From Verrucomicrobiota bacterium (lineage in GTDB: Bacteria > Verrucomicrobiota > Verrucomicrobiia > CAIQCK01): DNA of 64,000 bases. The position numbers were made by a program, and so were the translations under genes. This document shows, piece by piece, positions 18,762 through 28,073 of the stretch. A model generated the notes under the pieces. That model was not told where the DNA came from and ran no database searches. It saw only the letters and a list, made by a program, of their open reading frames with translations. The stretch spans positions 248,001-312,000 of the forward strand of contig JACRJX010000041.1 in the NCBI GenBank assembly GCA_016235595.1, given 5' to 3'. Each line of letters opens with the position of its first letter. Positions within the stretch are counted from its first letter, which is position 1.

Positions 18762-21052
18762 ACGAACCTGTTATTACCCCCGAAATCATCGCCGACCACG
18801 GCATCACGCCGGAAGAATTCGAACGCATCAAAGGCATCCTCGGCCGCGAGCCGAACTTCACCGAGCTGGGTATTTTCTCGGTGATGTGGAGTGAGCACTG
18901 TTCCTACAAGAACTCCAAGCCGGTGCTGAAAACTTTCCCAACCAAAGGCCCGAAGATCCTCGTCGGCGCGGGCGAGGAGAACGCCGGCGTCACCGACATC
19001 GGCGATGGCTGGGCCATCTCGTTCAAGATCGAGAGCCACAATCACCCCAGCGCCGTCGAGCCGTTCCAAGGCGCGGCGACGGGCGTCGGTGGCATCCTGC
19101 GCGACATCTTCACGATGGGCGCGCGGCCGATCCTGAACATGAACTCGCTGCGGTTCGGACCGATTGAAGGCGACGACGAGGCCGCGCGGCGCAACAAGCG
19201 GCTCTTCGCCGGCGTCGTCGGCGGCATCGCCCACTACGGCAACTGCATCGGCGTGCCCACGGTTGGCGGCGAGGTGTATTTCGACGAGAGCTACGAGGGC
19301 AACCCGCTGCTCAACGCGCTCTGCCTCGGCATCCTGCGCCACGAGCAGATCGCGCGCGGCGCGGCCAAGGGCACGGGTAACCCCGTTTTCTACGTCGGCC
19401 CCGCCACGGGCCGTGACGGCCTCGCGGGCGCGGCGTTCGCGTCGCGCGAACTGACCGAGGAATCGCACGAGGACCGGCCCGCGGTGCAGGTCGGCGACCC
19501 GTTCATGGAGAAGCTCGTGCTCGAAGCCGTGCTCGAACTGCTCCAAACCGACGCCGTTGTTGGCATCCAGGACATGGGCGCGGCGGGCCTGACCTGCTCG
19601 ACGTGCGAGACCGCCTCGCGCGCTGGCACGGGCATCGAGATTGACCTCGCGAAGGTTCCGCAGCGCGAGCCGGGCATGACGCCTTACGAGATCATGCTGA
19701 GCGAGAGCCAGGAGCGCATGCTGGTCATCGTCCAAAAAGGCCGCGAGGCTGAAGTGCAACGCATTTTCGACAAGTGGGACCTCCCGTGGGCCGAGATCGG
19801 CTTTGTCACGGACACCGGCCTGATGCGCGTGAAGAACCACGGCAAAGTCGTCGCTGAGATTCCCGCCGCAAAGCTCGCCAACGACGCGCCGGTCTATTAT
19901 CGCGAGTCGAAGGAACCCGGCTATTTCGCCAAGACGCGCGCATGGAAGGTCAGCGAACTCCCGCCGCTCAGCGATCCGCAGAAGGTTCTGCCAGAACTGC
20001 TCGCGTCGCCGAGCGTCGCATCGAAGAACTGGGTCTATCGCCAATACGACCACATGGTCCAGACACGCACCGTCGTATGCCCTGGCAGTGACGCTGCCGT
20101 TGTGCGACTCAAGCTCAGCTCGCCGCCGGCGAAAGACCGCTATCTCGCCATCACCACGGACTGCAACGGCACCTACTGCTACCTCGATCCCCAAACCGGC
20201 GGCGCCATCGCGGTAGCCGAGGCGGCGCGCAACATCGTCTGCTCCGGCGGCCAGCCGCTCGCGTCCACCGACAACCTCAACTTCGGCAACCCGATGAAGC
20301 CGGAGATCTTCTTCCAGGTTCGCGAGGCTGCGAAGGGCATCACCGCAGGCTGCAATACCTTCAACACGCCGATCACGGGCGGCAACGTCAGCTTCTATAA
20401 CGAAAGCCCCACCGGCGCGATCGACCCGACGCCTGTCATCGGCATGGTCGGCCTCATTGACGACGCGGCGCATATTACAACGCAGTGGTTCAAGAACCGC
20501 GGCGACGTGATCATCCTCGCCGGCGACGCTGTGGACAACGCCGACCCGTATCTCGGCCTCGGCGGCAGCGAATACGCCAAGCGACTGCACCACATCAAAG
20601 CGGGTCTTCCGCCGCGGCTTGACCTCGCGACGGAAAAGAAGCTTCAGGACGCCGTGCTCGCGCTCATTTGCGCCGGCAAGATCAAGAGCGCGCACGATTG
20701 CAGCGAGGGCGGCCTCGCCGTCGCGCTGGCCGAAAGCTGCATCTCAAAGCATCCCGGCCGCAATACACCCGAACTCATTGGCGCCAAGGTGAATCTCAGT
20801 GCCTTCGCCAAAGGCACGCGGCTCGACGCACTGCTCTTCGGCGAAGCACAATCGCGCATCGTCCTGAGCGTCGCGAAAGAGAACGCCGACGCCGTGATCG
20901 CGCAATTGAAGACCCAGGGTGTGCCCGCCGCTGTTATTGGCACCGTCGGCGGCAAAGCACTGTCGATCAAAGCCGGCAAGGTCGCCTGCAAATGGACCGT
21001 CGCCGACCTTTACGACGGTTGGTGGTATTCCATCACGCGGAAGATGGCGTAA
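18758..21052 (+). CDS. purL: PurL, synthetase subunit of FGAM synthase (short type)
   Basis: 764 residues, the length of the short PurL type that needs separate PurS and PurQ, in contrast to the about 1300-residue fused enzyme. It performs the ATP-dependent conversion of FGAR to FGAM. The PurM/PurL-fold motifs are clear: [30 protein letters not shown] and [13 protein letters not shown] in the first half, then [11 protein letters not shown] and [14 protein letters not shown] in the second. A GGGAG motif lies about 9 nt upstream and the ATG overlaps the purQ stop. Together with purS and purQ it supplies the complete fourth step of purine synthesis. Confidence 0.97.
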   Translation: MNEPVITPEIIADHGITPEEFERIKGILGREPNFTELGIFSVMWSEHCSYKNSKPVLKTFPTKGPKILVGAGEENAGVTDIGDGWAISFKIESHNHPSAVEPFQGAATGVGGILRDIFTMGARPILNMNSLRFGPIEGDDEAARRNKRLFAGVVGGIAHYGNCIGVPTVGGEVYFDESYEGNPLLNALCLGILRHEQIARGAAKGTGNPVFYVGPATGRDGLAGAAFASRELTEESHEDRPAVQVGDPFMEKLVLEAVLELLQTDAVVGIQDMGAAGLTCSTCETASRAGTGIEIDLAKVPQREPGMTPYEIMLSESQERMLVIVQKGREAEVQRIFDKWDLPWAEIGFVTDTGLMRVKNHGKVVAEIPAAKLANDAPVYYRESKEPGYFAKTRAWKVSELPPLSDPQKVLPELLASPSVASKNWVYRQYDHMVQTRTVVCPGSDAAVVRLKLSSPPAKDRYLAITTDCNGTYCYLDPQTGGAIAVAEAARNIVCSGGQPLASTDNLNFGNPMKPEIFFQVREAAKGITAGCNTFNTPITGGNVSFYNESPTGAIDPTPVIGMVGLIDDAAHITTQWFKNRGDVIILAGDAVDNADPYLGLGGSEYAKRLHHIKAGLPPRLDLATEKKLQDAVLALICAGKIKSAHDCSEGGLAVALAESCISKHPGRNTPELIGAKVNLSAFAKGTRLDALLFGEAQSRIVLSVAKENADAVIAQLKTQGVPAAVIGTVGGKALSIKAGKVACKWTVADLYDGWWYSITRKMA

Positions 21053-21056
21053 GGAT

Positions 21057-21081
21057 AGCTGACGGCTGATGGCTGACAGCT
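21057..21081 (+). repeat. Tandem heptad repeat between purL and the exonuclease-like gene
   Basis: AGCTGAC (21057-21063), GGCTGAT (21064-21070) and GGCTGAC (21071-21077) are followed by a partial AGCT (21078-21081). They fill the gap after purL and run up to the next gene start. An alternative ATG at 21069 lies inside the repeat. Confidence 0.45.
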
Positions 21082-21083
21082 TC

Positions 21084-21620
21084 ATGAGCAAGAACATCGT
21101 CTATTTCGACCTTGAGACGCAGAAATCGGCTGCGGACGTGGGTGGATGGGACAAGAAGCGCGATATGAAGATGTCGATCGGCGTCATCTTCTCCACCGCC
21201 ACCCAGAGCTACGAGATCTTCGACGAGAAGCACGTCGACGACCTGGTCAAGGCGTTGCTGCGGGCCGATCTCGTCGTCGGGTATAATATCATCAACTTCG
21301 ATTACGAGGTGCTGGCGGGCTACACGCCGCTGGACCTGACGCAAGCGCCAACGCTGGACCTGCTGGTGGAACTGGAGAAGGTCGTCGGACGCAAGCTGCC
21401 GCTGGATGCGTTTGCAACCGGCACGCTCGGCTGCGAGAAGATCGCCGACGGCTTGGAGGCCCTCCAATGGTGGAAGGAGGGCAGATTGATGGAGATCGCC
21501 GAATACTGTTGTTTTGATGTGAAGATCACCAAGCTCGTCCACGAATACGGCTGCCAGCATAAACAACTTTTCTACGTGGACAGGTTTGGCAAGAAACGCG
21601 TTGTGCAGGTGAAGTGGTAA
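21084..21620 (+). CDS. DEDD-type RNase H-fold 3'-5' exonuclease-like protein
   Basis: 178 residues. The fold is that of the YprB/RNase_H_2-like exonucleases: Exo I motif YFDLETQ (Asp9, Glu11), a second acidic motif in GYNIINFDYEVL, and a C-terminal EYCCFDVKITKLVHEYG in which Asp precedes a conserved Tyr. Such proteins trim single-stranded nucleic acids. The substrate is not determined. I prefer the ATG at 21084 because the next one upstream (21069) lies in a repeat and adds only five residues. It follows purL by 31 nt and may ride on the purine transcript, though no functional link is known. Four Cys or His pairs near the C-terminus are not arranged as a clear zinc site. Confidence 0.7.
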   Translation: MSKNIVYFDLETQKSAADVGGWDKKRDMKMSIGVIFSTATQSYEIFDEKHVDDLVKALLRADLVVGYNIINFDYEVLAGYTPLDLTQAPTLDLLVELEKVVGRKLPLDAFATGTLGCEKIADGLEALQWWKEGRLMEIAEYCCFDVKITKLVHEYGCQHKQLFYVDRFGKKRVVQVKW

Positions 21621-21665
21621 ACCACCACGCTCACCTCGCGGCGCGAGAACCGAGGAGGATTGAGC

Positions 21666-23327
21666 ATGAAAACGCGCATCTGGATTGGCTGGCTCGTCGC
21701 CATCGGCATGGCGGGCGCAGCGTCGGCAGAAACCCTCTACAACGGCATCGCGCTGCCGGCGGAATGGCCGCCGCGGCTGGCGGATTTTCCTGAGAACCCG
21801 GTCACGCCGCCTTACCTCGCGTCGCCGCCGGCCGTCATCCCGATTGACGTGGGGCGGCAGTTGTTCGTGGACGATTTCCTCATCGAGAGTACGACGCTAA
21901 AGCGGACGTTTCACGCGCCCGAATATCACGCCGCCAGCCCGATCCTGAAACCGGACCAGCCGTGGGAATCGGCGGGACGCGGGCCGGCCGTGATGCCGTT
22001 CAGCGATGGCGTGTGGTTCGACGCGAAGGACAAGCTCTTCAAGATGTGGTATTACGCGGGCCACGGTGGCGGCCAGACCTGCTACGCGATATCGAAGGAC
22101 GGCATCCGTTGGGAGAAACCGAAACTCGACGTGGTGCCGGACACCAACATCGTACTCAAAGGCGGGCGCGATTCCAACACGGTCTGGCTCGATCACAACG
22201 CAACGGACCCGCAGCAGCGGTTCAAGATGGCGGTCTATGCCGGCGGCGGGATGTTCTCGCTGTTCCGGTCGGCTGACGGCATCCACTGGACCAAGGCGGG
22301 CGACGGCTCCAAGACCGGCGACCGCAGCTCGTTCTTCTACAATCCGTTTCGCGAGCGGTGGGTGTTCAGCATCCGCAGCGGCTCCAAGCGTGGCCGCAGC
22401 CGGCACTATTGGGAGACGACGGACTTCTTCAATTTCACGCCGCAGGTTTCAGAAAAGAAAGAGCCGGTCGTCTGGGTGGCCTCCGACAACGCCGACTGGA
22501 AACGCGACGATCTGCTCACGCAGCCGCAGCTCTACAACCTCGACTGCGCGGCCTACGAGAGCGTGCTGGTCGGGCTGTTCAGCGTCTGGCGCGGCGACTA
22601 TCGCGGTGCGAAGCAGACGCCGAAGGCCATCGAACTCAATCAACTTGGTCGGCCGAAGCAGAATTCCATTTGCGTCGGATTCAGCCGCGATGGATTCCAT
22701 TGGGACCGCCCCGACCGGCGACCGTTCTGTCCGGTGTCGGAAAAGATGGGCGACTGGAACTGGGGTAACGTGCAGAGTGTCGGCGGCTGCTGTTTGGTCG
22801 TTGGAGAGAAGCTCTACTTCTACGTCAGCGGCCGGGCCGGAAAAGGTTTTCCCGGCTGCAACTTTCATGACGCCGGCGCGAGCACTGGCCTGGCAATCCT
22901 GCGCCGTGACGGTTTCGCCTCGATGGATGCCAGTGACACCGGGGCCACACTGACGACGCGCTGCGTACGCTTCAGCGGCAACCATCTCTTCGTCAACCTC
23001 GCCGCGCCCAAAGGTGAACTCCGCGTGGAAGCTCTCGATGAACGTGGCGAGCCGATCGCACCATTCACGCGGGCAAACTGCCAGCCGATCCATGGCGACA
23101 AGACGTTACTGCCCGTGAGTTGGCGTGGCGGACGCGACCTGTCGAAGCTCGCGGGCCGACCGGTTAGGTTCCGGTTCCACTTGAAGAACGGCTCGCTCTA
23201 CTCCTTCTGGGTCAGTCCCGACGCTGGCGGCGCGAGCCGCGGCTACGTGGCCGCCGGCGGGCCGGGATTCATGGGTCCCACAGACACAGCCGGCATCGCC
23301 GCTTATCGAATAAAGGAGACAAAATGA
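21666..23327 (+). CDS. Exported five-bladed propeller, GH32/43-like
   Basis: 553 residues. A Sec signal (about 1-20, ending AASA) precedes a segment common to secreted PVC propellers (RQLFVDDFLIES followed by TFHAPEYH), then blades with WFDAKDKLFKMWY, AISKDGIRWEKP, VGFSRDGFHWDRPD and a C-terminal beta-sandwich (about 430-553). Related proteins are annotated as GH32- or GH43-like, but none of the acidic catalytic residues can be fixed from one sequence. A GAGGAGG motif lies 9 nt before the ATG. A TTG two codons upstream is a weaker start. The gene overlaps the SGNH hydrolase gene by 4 nt, so both likely attack the same decorated glycan. Confidence 0.6.
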   Translation: MKTRIWIGWLVAIGMAGAASAETLYNGIALPAEWPPRLADFPENPVTPPYLASPPAVIPIDVGRQLFVDDFLIESTTLKRTFHAPEYHAASPILKPDQPWESAGRGPAVMPFSDGVWFDAKDKLFKMWYYAGHGGGQTCYAISKDGIRWEKPKLDVVPDTNIVLKGGRDSNTVWLDHNATDPQQRFKMAVYAGGGMFSLFRSADGIHWTKAGDGSKTGDRSSFFYNPFRERWVFSIRSGSKRGRSRHYWETTDFFNFTPQVSEKKEPVVWVASDNADWKRDDLLTQPQLYNLDCAAYESVLVGLFSVWRGDYRGAKQTPKAIELNQLGRPKQNSICVGFSRDGFHWDRPDRRPFCPVSEKMGDWNWGNVQSVGGCCLVVGEKLYFYVSGRAGKGFPGCNFHDAGASTGLAILRRDGFASMDASDTGATLTTRCVRFSGNHLFVNLAAPKGELRVEALDERGEPIAPFTRANCQPIHGDKTLLPVSWRGGRDLSKLAGRPVRFRFHLKNGSLYSFWVSPDAGGASRGYVAAGGPGFMGPTDTAGIAAYRIKETK

Positions 23328-24016
23328 AAATGTCCATTGTGCGAATCTTTCTGGCCGCCGTCATCCTTGGAGGGATTGCGGTTGCAAACAGCCAGACCGC
23401 CGTCCGGCGCGAGACCATCGAGTGGTGCAACCTCAGATGGGAAAACACCAACGATCAGAAACTGCCGCGCGTCCTGTTGATCGGCGACTCGATTTCAGTC
23501 GGTTACGGCGGCGTGGTCAAGGAACGGCTCAAGGGCAAGGCCAATGTGGACACGCTGGCCACGTCCAAGGCGATCTCCGATCCCGGTTGGTTGAAGGAAA
23601 CGGCCTATGCAATCGAGGGTTACCGGCACGCGGTCATCCACTTCAACAACGGCCTGCACGGCGGTCACGTGACCGGCCAGGACTACGAGTCGAGCCTGCG
23701 TGATTACGTCAAGAAACTGCGCGAGCTGGCTCCGCACGCGAAACTAATCTGGGCGAACACGACGCCCGTCCCGTCCAGCCAGAAAGGCGTGGCACTGGAC
23801 GAGAAGGGAAACGCCACGGCGCTGGCGCGCAACGCGATTGCCGGGAAAGTGATGAAGGAAGCCGGCATCCCGATCAACGACCTCTACGGTCTGGTCGTCG
23901 GCGACATCGAGAGACTAACCGCGAGCAAAGGCAACGTTCATTACAATGGCAAGGGCAAGACACTCCAAGGGGAAGCCGTGGCCGACGCCATTTTGAAGGC
24001 GCTCAACCAGCGTTAA
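23324..24016 (+). CDS. Exported SGNH/GDSL hydrolase
   Basis: 230 residues with an N-terminal Sec signal (about 1-24). Block I GDSISVGYG holds the nucleophile Ser56, a Gly in GLHGG forms part of the oxyanion hole, and IWANTTPVP is the usual block III-like strand. The last block reads KGNVHYNGKG: the catalytic His is present, but the residue three positions before it, normally Asp, is Gly. The family removes acyl groups from sugars or lipids. Coupled by an ATGA overlap (23324-23327) to the propeller gene, it is probably a carbohydrate esterase. The missing Asp makes activity less certain. Confidence 0.72.
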   Translation: MKMSIVRIFLAAVILGGIAVANSQTAVRRETIEWCNLRWENTNDQKLPRVLLIGDSISVGYGGVVKERLKGKANVDTLATSKAISDPGWLKETAYAIEGYRHAVIHFNNGLHGGHVTGQDYESSLRDYVKKLRELAPHAKLIWANTTPVPSSQKGVALDEKGNATALARNAIAGKVMKEAGIPINDLYGLVVGDIERLTASKGNVHYNGKGKTLQGEAVADAILKALNQR

Positions 24017-24079
24017 AGGAAATGGGATCGTGAGAGAAACCAGATTCCCAGCGGCCTGCAGTCCGACTCTTTGACGCTC

Positions 24080-25228
24080 TTACAGACGCAAGCCGGAGCT
24101 GCGACCAAGTTGCGTCAGGAATTCCTTGTTGGACTTGGTCTTGTTCAGAGCGGTAACGAGGCCACCCATCGCCGCTTCGGGCGCCATGCCAACGATCCCC
24201 CGGCGCAGGAGGGCGATCCTCTCCAAGTCGGCGGGCGGAATAAGCAGTTCCTCGCGCCGCGTGCCACTCTGGCCGATGTCCATTGCGGGCCAGATGCGTT
24301 GCTCAGCAACCTTGCGGTTGAGCACCAGTTCCATGTTGCCGGTGCCTTTGAACTCCTGAAAGATGAACTCGTCCATGCGCGAGCCGGTCTCAATGAGCGC
24401 GCTGGCGACGGTGGTGAGACTGCCGCCTTCCTCTGCTTTGCGCGCGGCGCCGAAGATGCGCTTCGGGATTTCCAGCGCGCGGCTGTCGAGACCGCCGGTC
24501 ATTGTGCGTCCGCTGGTGCCGGTGACGGAGTTGAACGCGCGGCCCATGCGGGTGATGGAATCAAGCACCATGAACACGTCCTGTCCCATCTCGACGCGGC
24601 GCTTGGCCATCTCAGCCGCAAGCCGGCTGACGCGCACGTGATTCTCCAGTGGCATGTCGTTGGAGGATGCGATCACCTCGCCTTTGACGGTACGCCGCCA
24701 ATCGGTGACTTCCTCAGGCCGCTCATCAATGAGCAGCACGATGAGGTAGGTCTCCGGGTGGTTCTTGGTAATCGCGGCCGCCATCTGCTGGAGCAGCGTG
24801 GTTTTGCCGGAGCGCGGCGGCGAGACGATGAGCGCACGCTGGCCTTTGCCAATGGGCGTCAGCAAATCCACCACGCGCATCGTGACGATGTCGGGTGTGG
24901 TTTCAAAAACGAATCGTTCCTTCGGGTTGATCGGCGTGAGTTTGTCGAACGACTTCACCTCGACCCACTTCTCCAGCGCCATGCCGCTCACGGTTTCGAT
25001 CCTGGCCAGCGGCGGGCTGTTGCGGCCGCGGCCGCGATCGGGTTGGCCGGGCAGACCGCGGACGACCAGTCCTTCGCGCAGGCGAAACTGGCGGATCGTG
25101 TCGGCGGACACGAATGGATCCAGCGGATTCGGTTGAAACGCCTTGGCGGGGTTGCGGAGGAAACCGTAACCCTTCTCGGCAAATTCCAAAACGCCTTCGA
25201 CAATTTGAGCTTGTGCTTCGGATGACAT
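24080..25228 (-). CDS. rho: Transcription termination factor Rho
   Basis: 382 residues. Rho is a hexameric RNA-dependent ATPase that ends transcription. Seen are an N-terminal cold-shock-like RNA-binding region (EGVLEFAEKGYGFLRNP, FVSADTIRQFRLREG), the P-loop SPPRSGKTTLLQQ, Walker B VLLIDERPEEVTD, the Q-loop region (VSRLAAEMAKRRVE) and the secondary RNA-binding R-loop DSITRMGRAFN. The family-typical KRIFGAARKAEEGGSLT is complete. It is short, since the extended N-terminal insert of actinobacterial or Bacteroidota Rho is absent. I chose the ATG at 25228 because homologous sequence begins there. A hairpin followed by T residues lies in its leader. Confidence 0.97.
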   Translation of the reverse strand: MSSEAQAQIVEGVLEFAEKGYGFLRNPAKAFQPNPLDPFVSADTIRQFRLREGLVVRGLPGQPDRGRGRNSPPLARIETVSGMALEKWVEVKSFDKLTPINPKERFVFETTPDIVTMRVVDLLTPIGKGQRALIVSPPRSGKTTLLQQMAAAITKNHPETYLIVLLIDERPEEVTDWRRTVKGEVIASSNDMPLENHVRVSRLAAEMAKRRVEMGQDVFMVLDSITRMGRAFNSVTGTSGRTMTGGLDSRALEIPKRIFGAARKAEEGGSLTTVASALIETGSRMDEFIFQEFKGTGNMELVLNRKVAEQRIWPAMDIGQSGTRREELLIPPADLERIALLRRGIVGMAPEAAMGGLVTALNKTKSNKEFLTQLGRSSGLRL

Positions 25229-25270
25229 GAGATACCTGACTGATAGAGCCAAATGTCCAGAGCTAAAGTG

Positions 25271-25312
25271 AAAACCCGGAGATTGGCGGCATTCTGTCTA
25301 AGCGAATCCGGG
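25271..25312 (-). promoter_or_regulatory. Hairpin with T-run in the rho leader
   Basis: On the minus strand CCCGGA (25312-25307) can pair with TCCGGG (25280-25275), followed directly by four T. The loop is long (26 nt), so it is a weak terminator or attenuator candidate, about 45 nt before the rho ATG. Rho is known to be autoregulated in other bacteria. That it happens here is a guess. Confidence 0.22.
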
Positions 25313-25453
25313 CGGTGTCGCAACCAAAATCTCACTTCAAATAAACCAGCGCGCGCCGGCTGTTCGTTCATCACGAATTTCTTTACAAGAGGCAGCTTCG
25401 TGAAGATGATGATAGCCACGATGATTCGCCGCTCATCCAATGATGAGGTTCTT

Positions 25454-26758
25454 ATGAAGCAAACGAAACCGTGCCGCCTCTCCCGCCGCCAGTTCCTCCA
25501 ACGCGCAGCCCTTACCGCCGTGCCGCTCATTGTGCCGGGCCGCGTCCTTGGCCTCGACGGGGCCGTCGCGCCGAGCAACCGCATCGTCTTTGGCGGCATC
25601 GGCATCGGGAATCGCGCGCGCTATATCCTGCCGAACTTCCTTTCATTTGCCGAAATCCAGTGGGTGGCCGTCAGCGACGCCCGCGCGGAACGACTCGCGT
25701 CGGCCAAGGAGTTGATTGACACGCGCTACGGCACCAAGGACTGCCGCGCCTATCCGGACTTCCGCGACCTGCTCGCGCAGAAGGACATTGACGCCGTGCT
25801 CATCGCCACTGGCAACCGCTGGCACGCCACGGCCTCGATGTTTGCCGCGCACGCCGGCAAGGACGTCTACTGCGAGAAGCCGATCAGCCTCACCCTCAAG
25901 GAGGGCCGCAAGCTCGTTGAGACCTGCCGCCAGCTTGGCACGATCTATCAGGCCGGCACCCAGCGCCGTTCGACGGCGTCGTATCGGTTCGCGCGTGACA
26001 TGGTGCTCCAGGGAAAGATCGGGCGCGTTCACACAGTCGAGAGCCAGGTTTGGTGCGGCAGCACGGTGCCTCATCAGAAACCAGCACCGGTGCCGGATGG
26101 CTGGAACTACGACATGTGGCTCGGCCCGGTGCAATGGCGCCCCTACGTCCCCGGTCGCGTCCAAGGCCACGGCTGGATGTGTTTCTGGGACACCGGCGAG
26201 GGCATGCACACCGACATGGGCACGCATTATACTGACCAGATGCAGTGGGTACTCGGCACTGACAACACCGGCCCGGTCGAGTTTGAAACCTCTGACATCG
26301 TCTGGCCCGATCCGGTGAAGTTCATGAGCGAAACAGCCATCTCCGGCACCTTCCGCTGCCGCTACAGCAACGGTATTCAAGGCGTCATCTTCCAACGCGG
26401 CGGGTTCAAGGACCGCTACATCCGTTACATCGGTGACGCGGGATGGATTCAGGTGGACGACGACACCGACGAAGTCACAGCCGAGCCGAAATCCATCCTG
26501 AGCCTGAAGAAAGCCGGCGGCGTAAGCTGGTCCAACGCGGGCGGCCACATTGGCAACTTCCTTGCTTCCATCCGCAGCCGCCGGCCCGCGGACTGCAATC
26601 CCGAAGTCGGCCACCGTGCGCAAAGCATCGTCGAAGCAATGACCATCAGCGCCCGGCTCGGCCGCAAGCTGAAGTGGGATCCGGCCACGGAGAAGTTCAA
26701 CGATGAAGACGCCAACCGGATGACGTGGCGCGAGCCGCGCGCTCCGTGGTGCGTGTAA
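25454..26758 (+). CDS. Tat-exported Gfo/Idh/MocA oxidoreductase (copy 1)
   Basis: 434 residues. A twin-arginine signal (LSRRQFLQRAA, about 8-18) is followed by the NAD(P)-binding half (IVFGGIGIGNRAR, an atypical Gly-rich loop), the family motif YCEKPIS at about 140, and a second half with GTHYTDQMQWVLG, where the conserved His lies. Members oxidise or isomerise sugars and cyclitols. Exported members such as glucose-fructose oxidoreductase carry their cofactor through the Tat pathway. A GAGGTT motif lies 4 nt before the ATG. It precedes a close paralogue by 11 nt and is probably the first gene of a four-gene operon. Confidence 0.88.
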   Translation: MKQTKPCRLSRRQFLQRAALTAVPLIVPGRVLGLDGAVAPSNRIVFGGIGIGNRARYILPNFLSFAEIQWVAVSDARAERLASAKELIDTRYGTKDCRAYPDFRDLLAQKDIDAVLIATGNRWHATASMFAAHAGKDVYCEKPISLTLKEGRKLVETCRQLGTIYQAGTQRRSTASYRFARDMVLQGKIGRVHTVESQVWCGSTVPHQKPAPVPDGWNYDMWLGPVQWRPYVPGRVQGHGWMCFWDTGEGMHTDMGTHYTDQMQWVLGTDNTGPVEFETSDIVWPDPVKFMSETAISGTFRCRYSNGIQGVIFQRGGFKDRYIRYIGDAGWIQVDDDTDEVTAEPKSILSLKKAGGVSWSNAGGHIGNFLASIRSRRPADCNPEVGHRAQSIVEAMTISARLGRKLKWDPATEKFNDEDANRMTWREPRAPWCV

Positions 26759-26769
26759 GGAGGTATGTC

Positions 26770-28044
26770 ATGAACCGCCGTCAGTTCTTGCAGCGAACCG
26801 CCACGACCCTGACGGCGCCGCTGTTGGTCCCGGCCTCCGCGCTGGGCCTCAACGGCACTGTTGCGCCCAGCAATCGCATCGTCTTCGCCAACATCGGCAT
26901 TGGCGGTCGCGCACGCCACGTCATGCCCAACTTCCTTGCGCAACCCGACATTGTCTTCACCGCGGTAAGCGACTGCCGTGAAGACCGGATGAAGTCGGCC
27001 AAGGAAATGATCGACAAGCACTACGGCAACCAGGATTGCCGCATGTTCTCGAACTTCCAGGAACTGCTGGCGCAGAAGGATGTTGACGCCGTGTTCATCG
27101 CCACCGGCGACCGCTGGCACACAACGGCCTCGGTTTACGCGGCGCGCGCCGGCAAGGACATGTACTGCGAGAAGCCGATCTCGATGTGCATCAGCGAAGG
27201 CCGCAAGCTGGTGGAGACATGCCGCCGCCACGGCACGATCTACCAGGGAGGCACGCAACGGCGCTCGACCGCTTCGTACCGGTTTGCCGTCGAGATGGTC
27301 CGGCAGGGCCGCATCGGCCGGCTGCATACGGTGGAGATTCAGGTCTGGACCGGTCCGACGGTCGGGCATGGTAAAGCCACACCGGTTCCGGCGGGCTGGG
27401 ATTACGATACCTGGCTCGGCCCAGTGCAATGGCGGCCGTTTGTGCCTGAGCGTGTCAACGGCTGGAACTATTTCTGGGATACCGGCGAAGGTCCGATCAT
27501 CGGCATGGGTTGCCATTATACCGACCAGATGCAGTGGGCGTTGCACCGTGACCACACCGGTCCGGTGGAGTTTGAGGGCGAATGCACTTGGCCCGACCCG
27601 GTGAAATACATGAGCGAGACGCCTGTCACGGCGGAGGTTCATTGCCGCTACGCGGACGGCATCAAGTGCGTCATGTATTCGCGGAAGACTTTCAAGGACC
27701 GCTACATTCGCTACATTGGCGACGAGGGCTGGATTCAGGTGGACGACGAAACCAATGAGGTCACAGCCGAACCGAAGTCCATTCTCAATCTGCGCGGCTC
27801 CGCTGGTATCAGTTGGACCAACGCCGGTGACCACGTCCGTAATCTGCTCGATTCCATGCGCAGCCGCCGCCCGACCATTTGTCATCCGGAGGCGGCCCAT
27901 CGCTCGCAGACCATCTGCCAGGCGATGAACATCGGCCTGCGTCTGGGCCGGAAACTGCGTTGGGATCCGGTGAAGGAAAGCTTCGATTGCGAAGAAGCCA
28001 ACCGCATGCGCCACCGCGAACCGCGCGCGCCGTGGTTGGTCTAG
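26770..28044 (+). CDS. Tat-exported Gfo/Idh/MocA oxidoreductase (copy 2)
   Basis: 424 residues, starting at once with the Tat motif (MNRRQFLQRTAT). Most landmarks match copy 1: SNRIVFANIGIGGRAR, YCEKPIS, GTQRRSTASYRFA, GCHYTDQMQWALH and YIRYIGDEGWIQVDDE. This indicates a tandem duplication followed by moderate divergence. A strong Shine-Dalgarno (AGGAGGT, 7 nt before the ATG) overlaps the end of copy 1. The duplicate may have gained a different sugar substrate or act in sequence with copy 1. This is inferred from arrangement only. Confidence 0.88.
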   Translation: MNRRQFLQRTATTLTAPLLVPASALGLNGTVAPSNRIVFANIGIGGRARHVMPNFLAQPDIVFTAVSDCREDRMKSAKEMIDKHYGNQDCRMFSNFQELLAQKDVDAVFIATGDRWHTTASVYAARAGKDMYCEKPISMCISEGRKLVETCRRHGTIYQGGTQRRSTASYRFAVEMVRQGRIGRLHTVEIQVWTGPTVGHGKATPVPAGWDYDTWLGPVQWRPFVPERVNGWNYFWDTGEGPIIGMGCHYTDQMQWALHRDHTGPVEFEGECTWPDPVKYMSETPVTAEVHCRYADGIKCVMYSRKTFKDRYIRYIGDEGWIQVDDETNEVTAEPKSILNLRGSAGISWTNAGDHVRNLLDSMRSRRPTICHPEAAHRSQTICQAMNIGLRLGRKLRWDPVKESFDCEEANRMRHREPRAPWLV

Positions 28045-28073
28045 CCGCTGAAATTTTTGGAAAGGAACACACT

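Noticed and set aside
18554-20695. 713-codon frame antisense to purL
   Set aside because: purL is certain on the plus strand and the antisense product has no recognisable domain.
26449-28014. 521-codon antisense frame opposite the second Gfo/Idh gene
   Set aside because: It is a shadow of a well-supported oxidoreductase. Similar antisense frames appear opposite the first copy because the two genes are paralogous.
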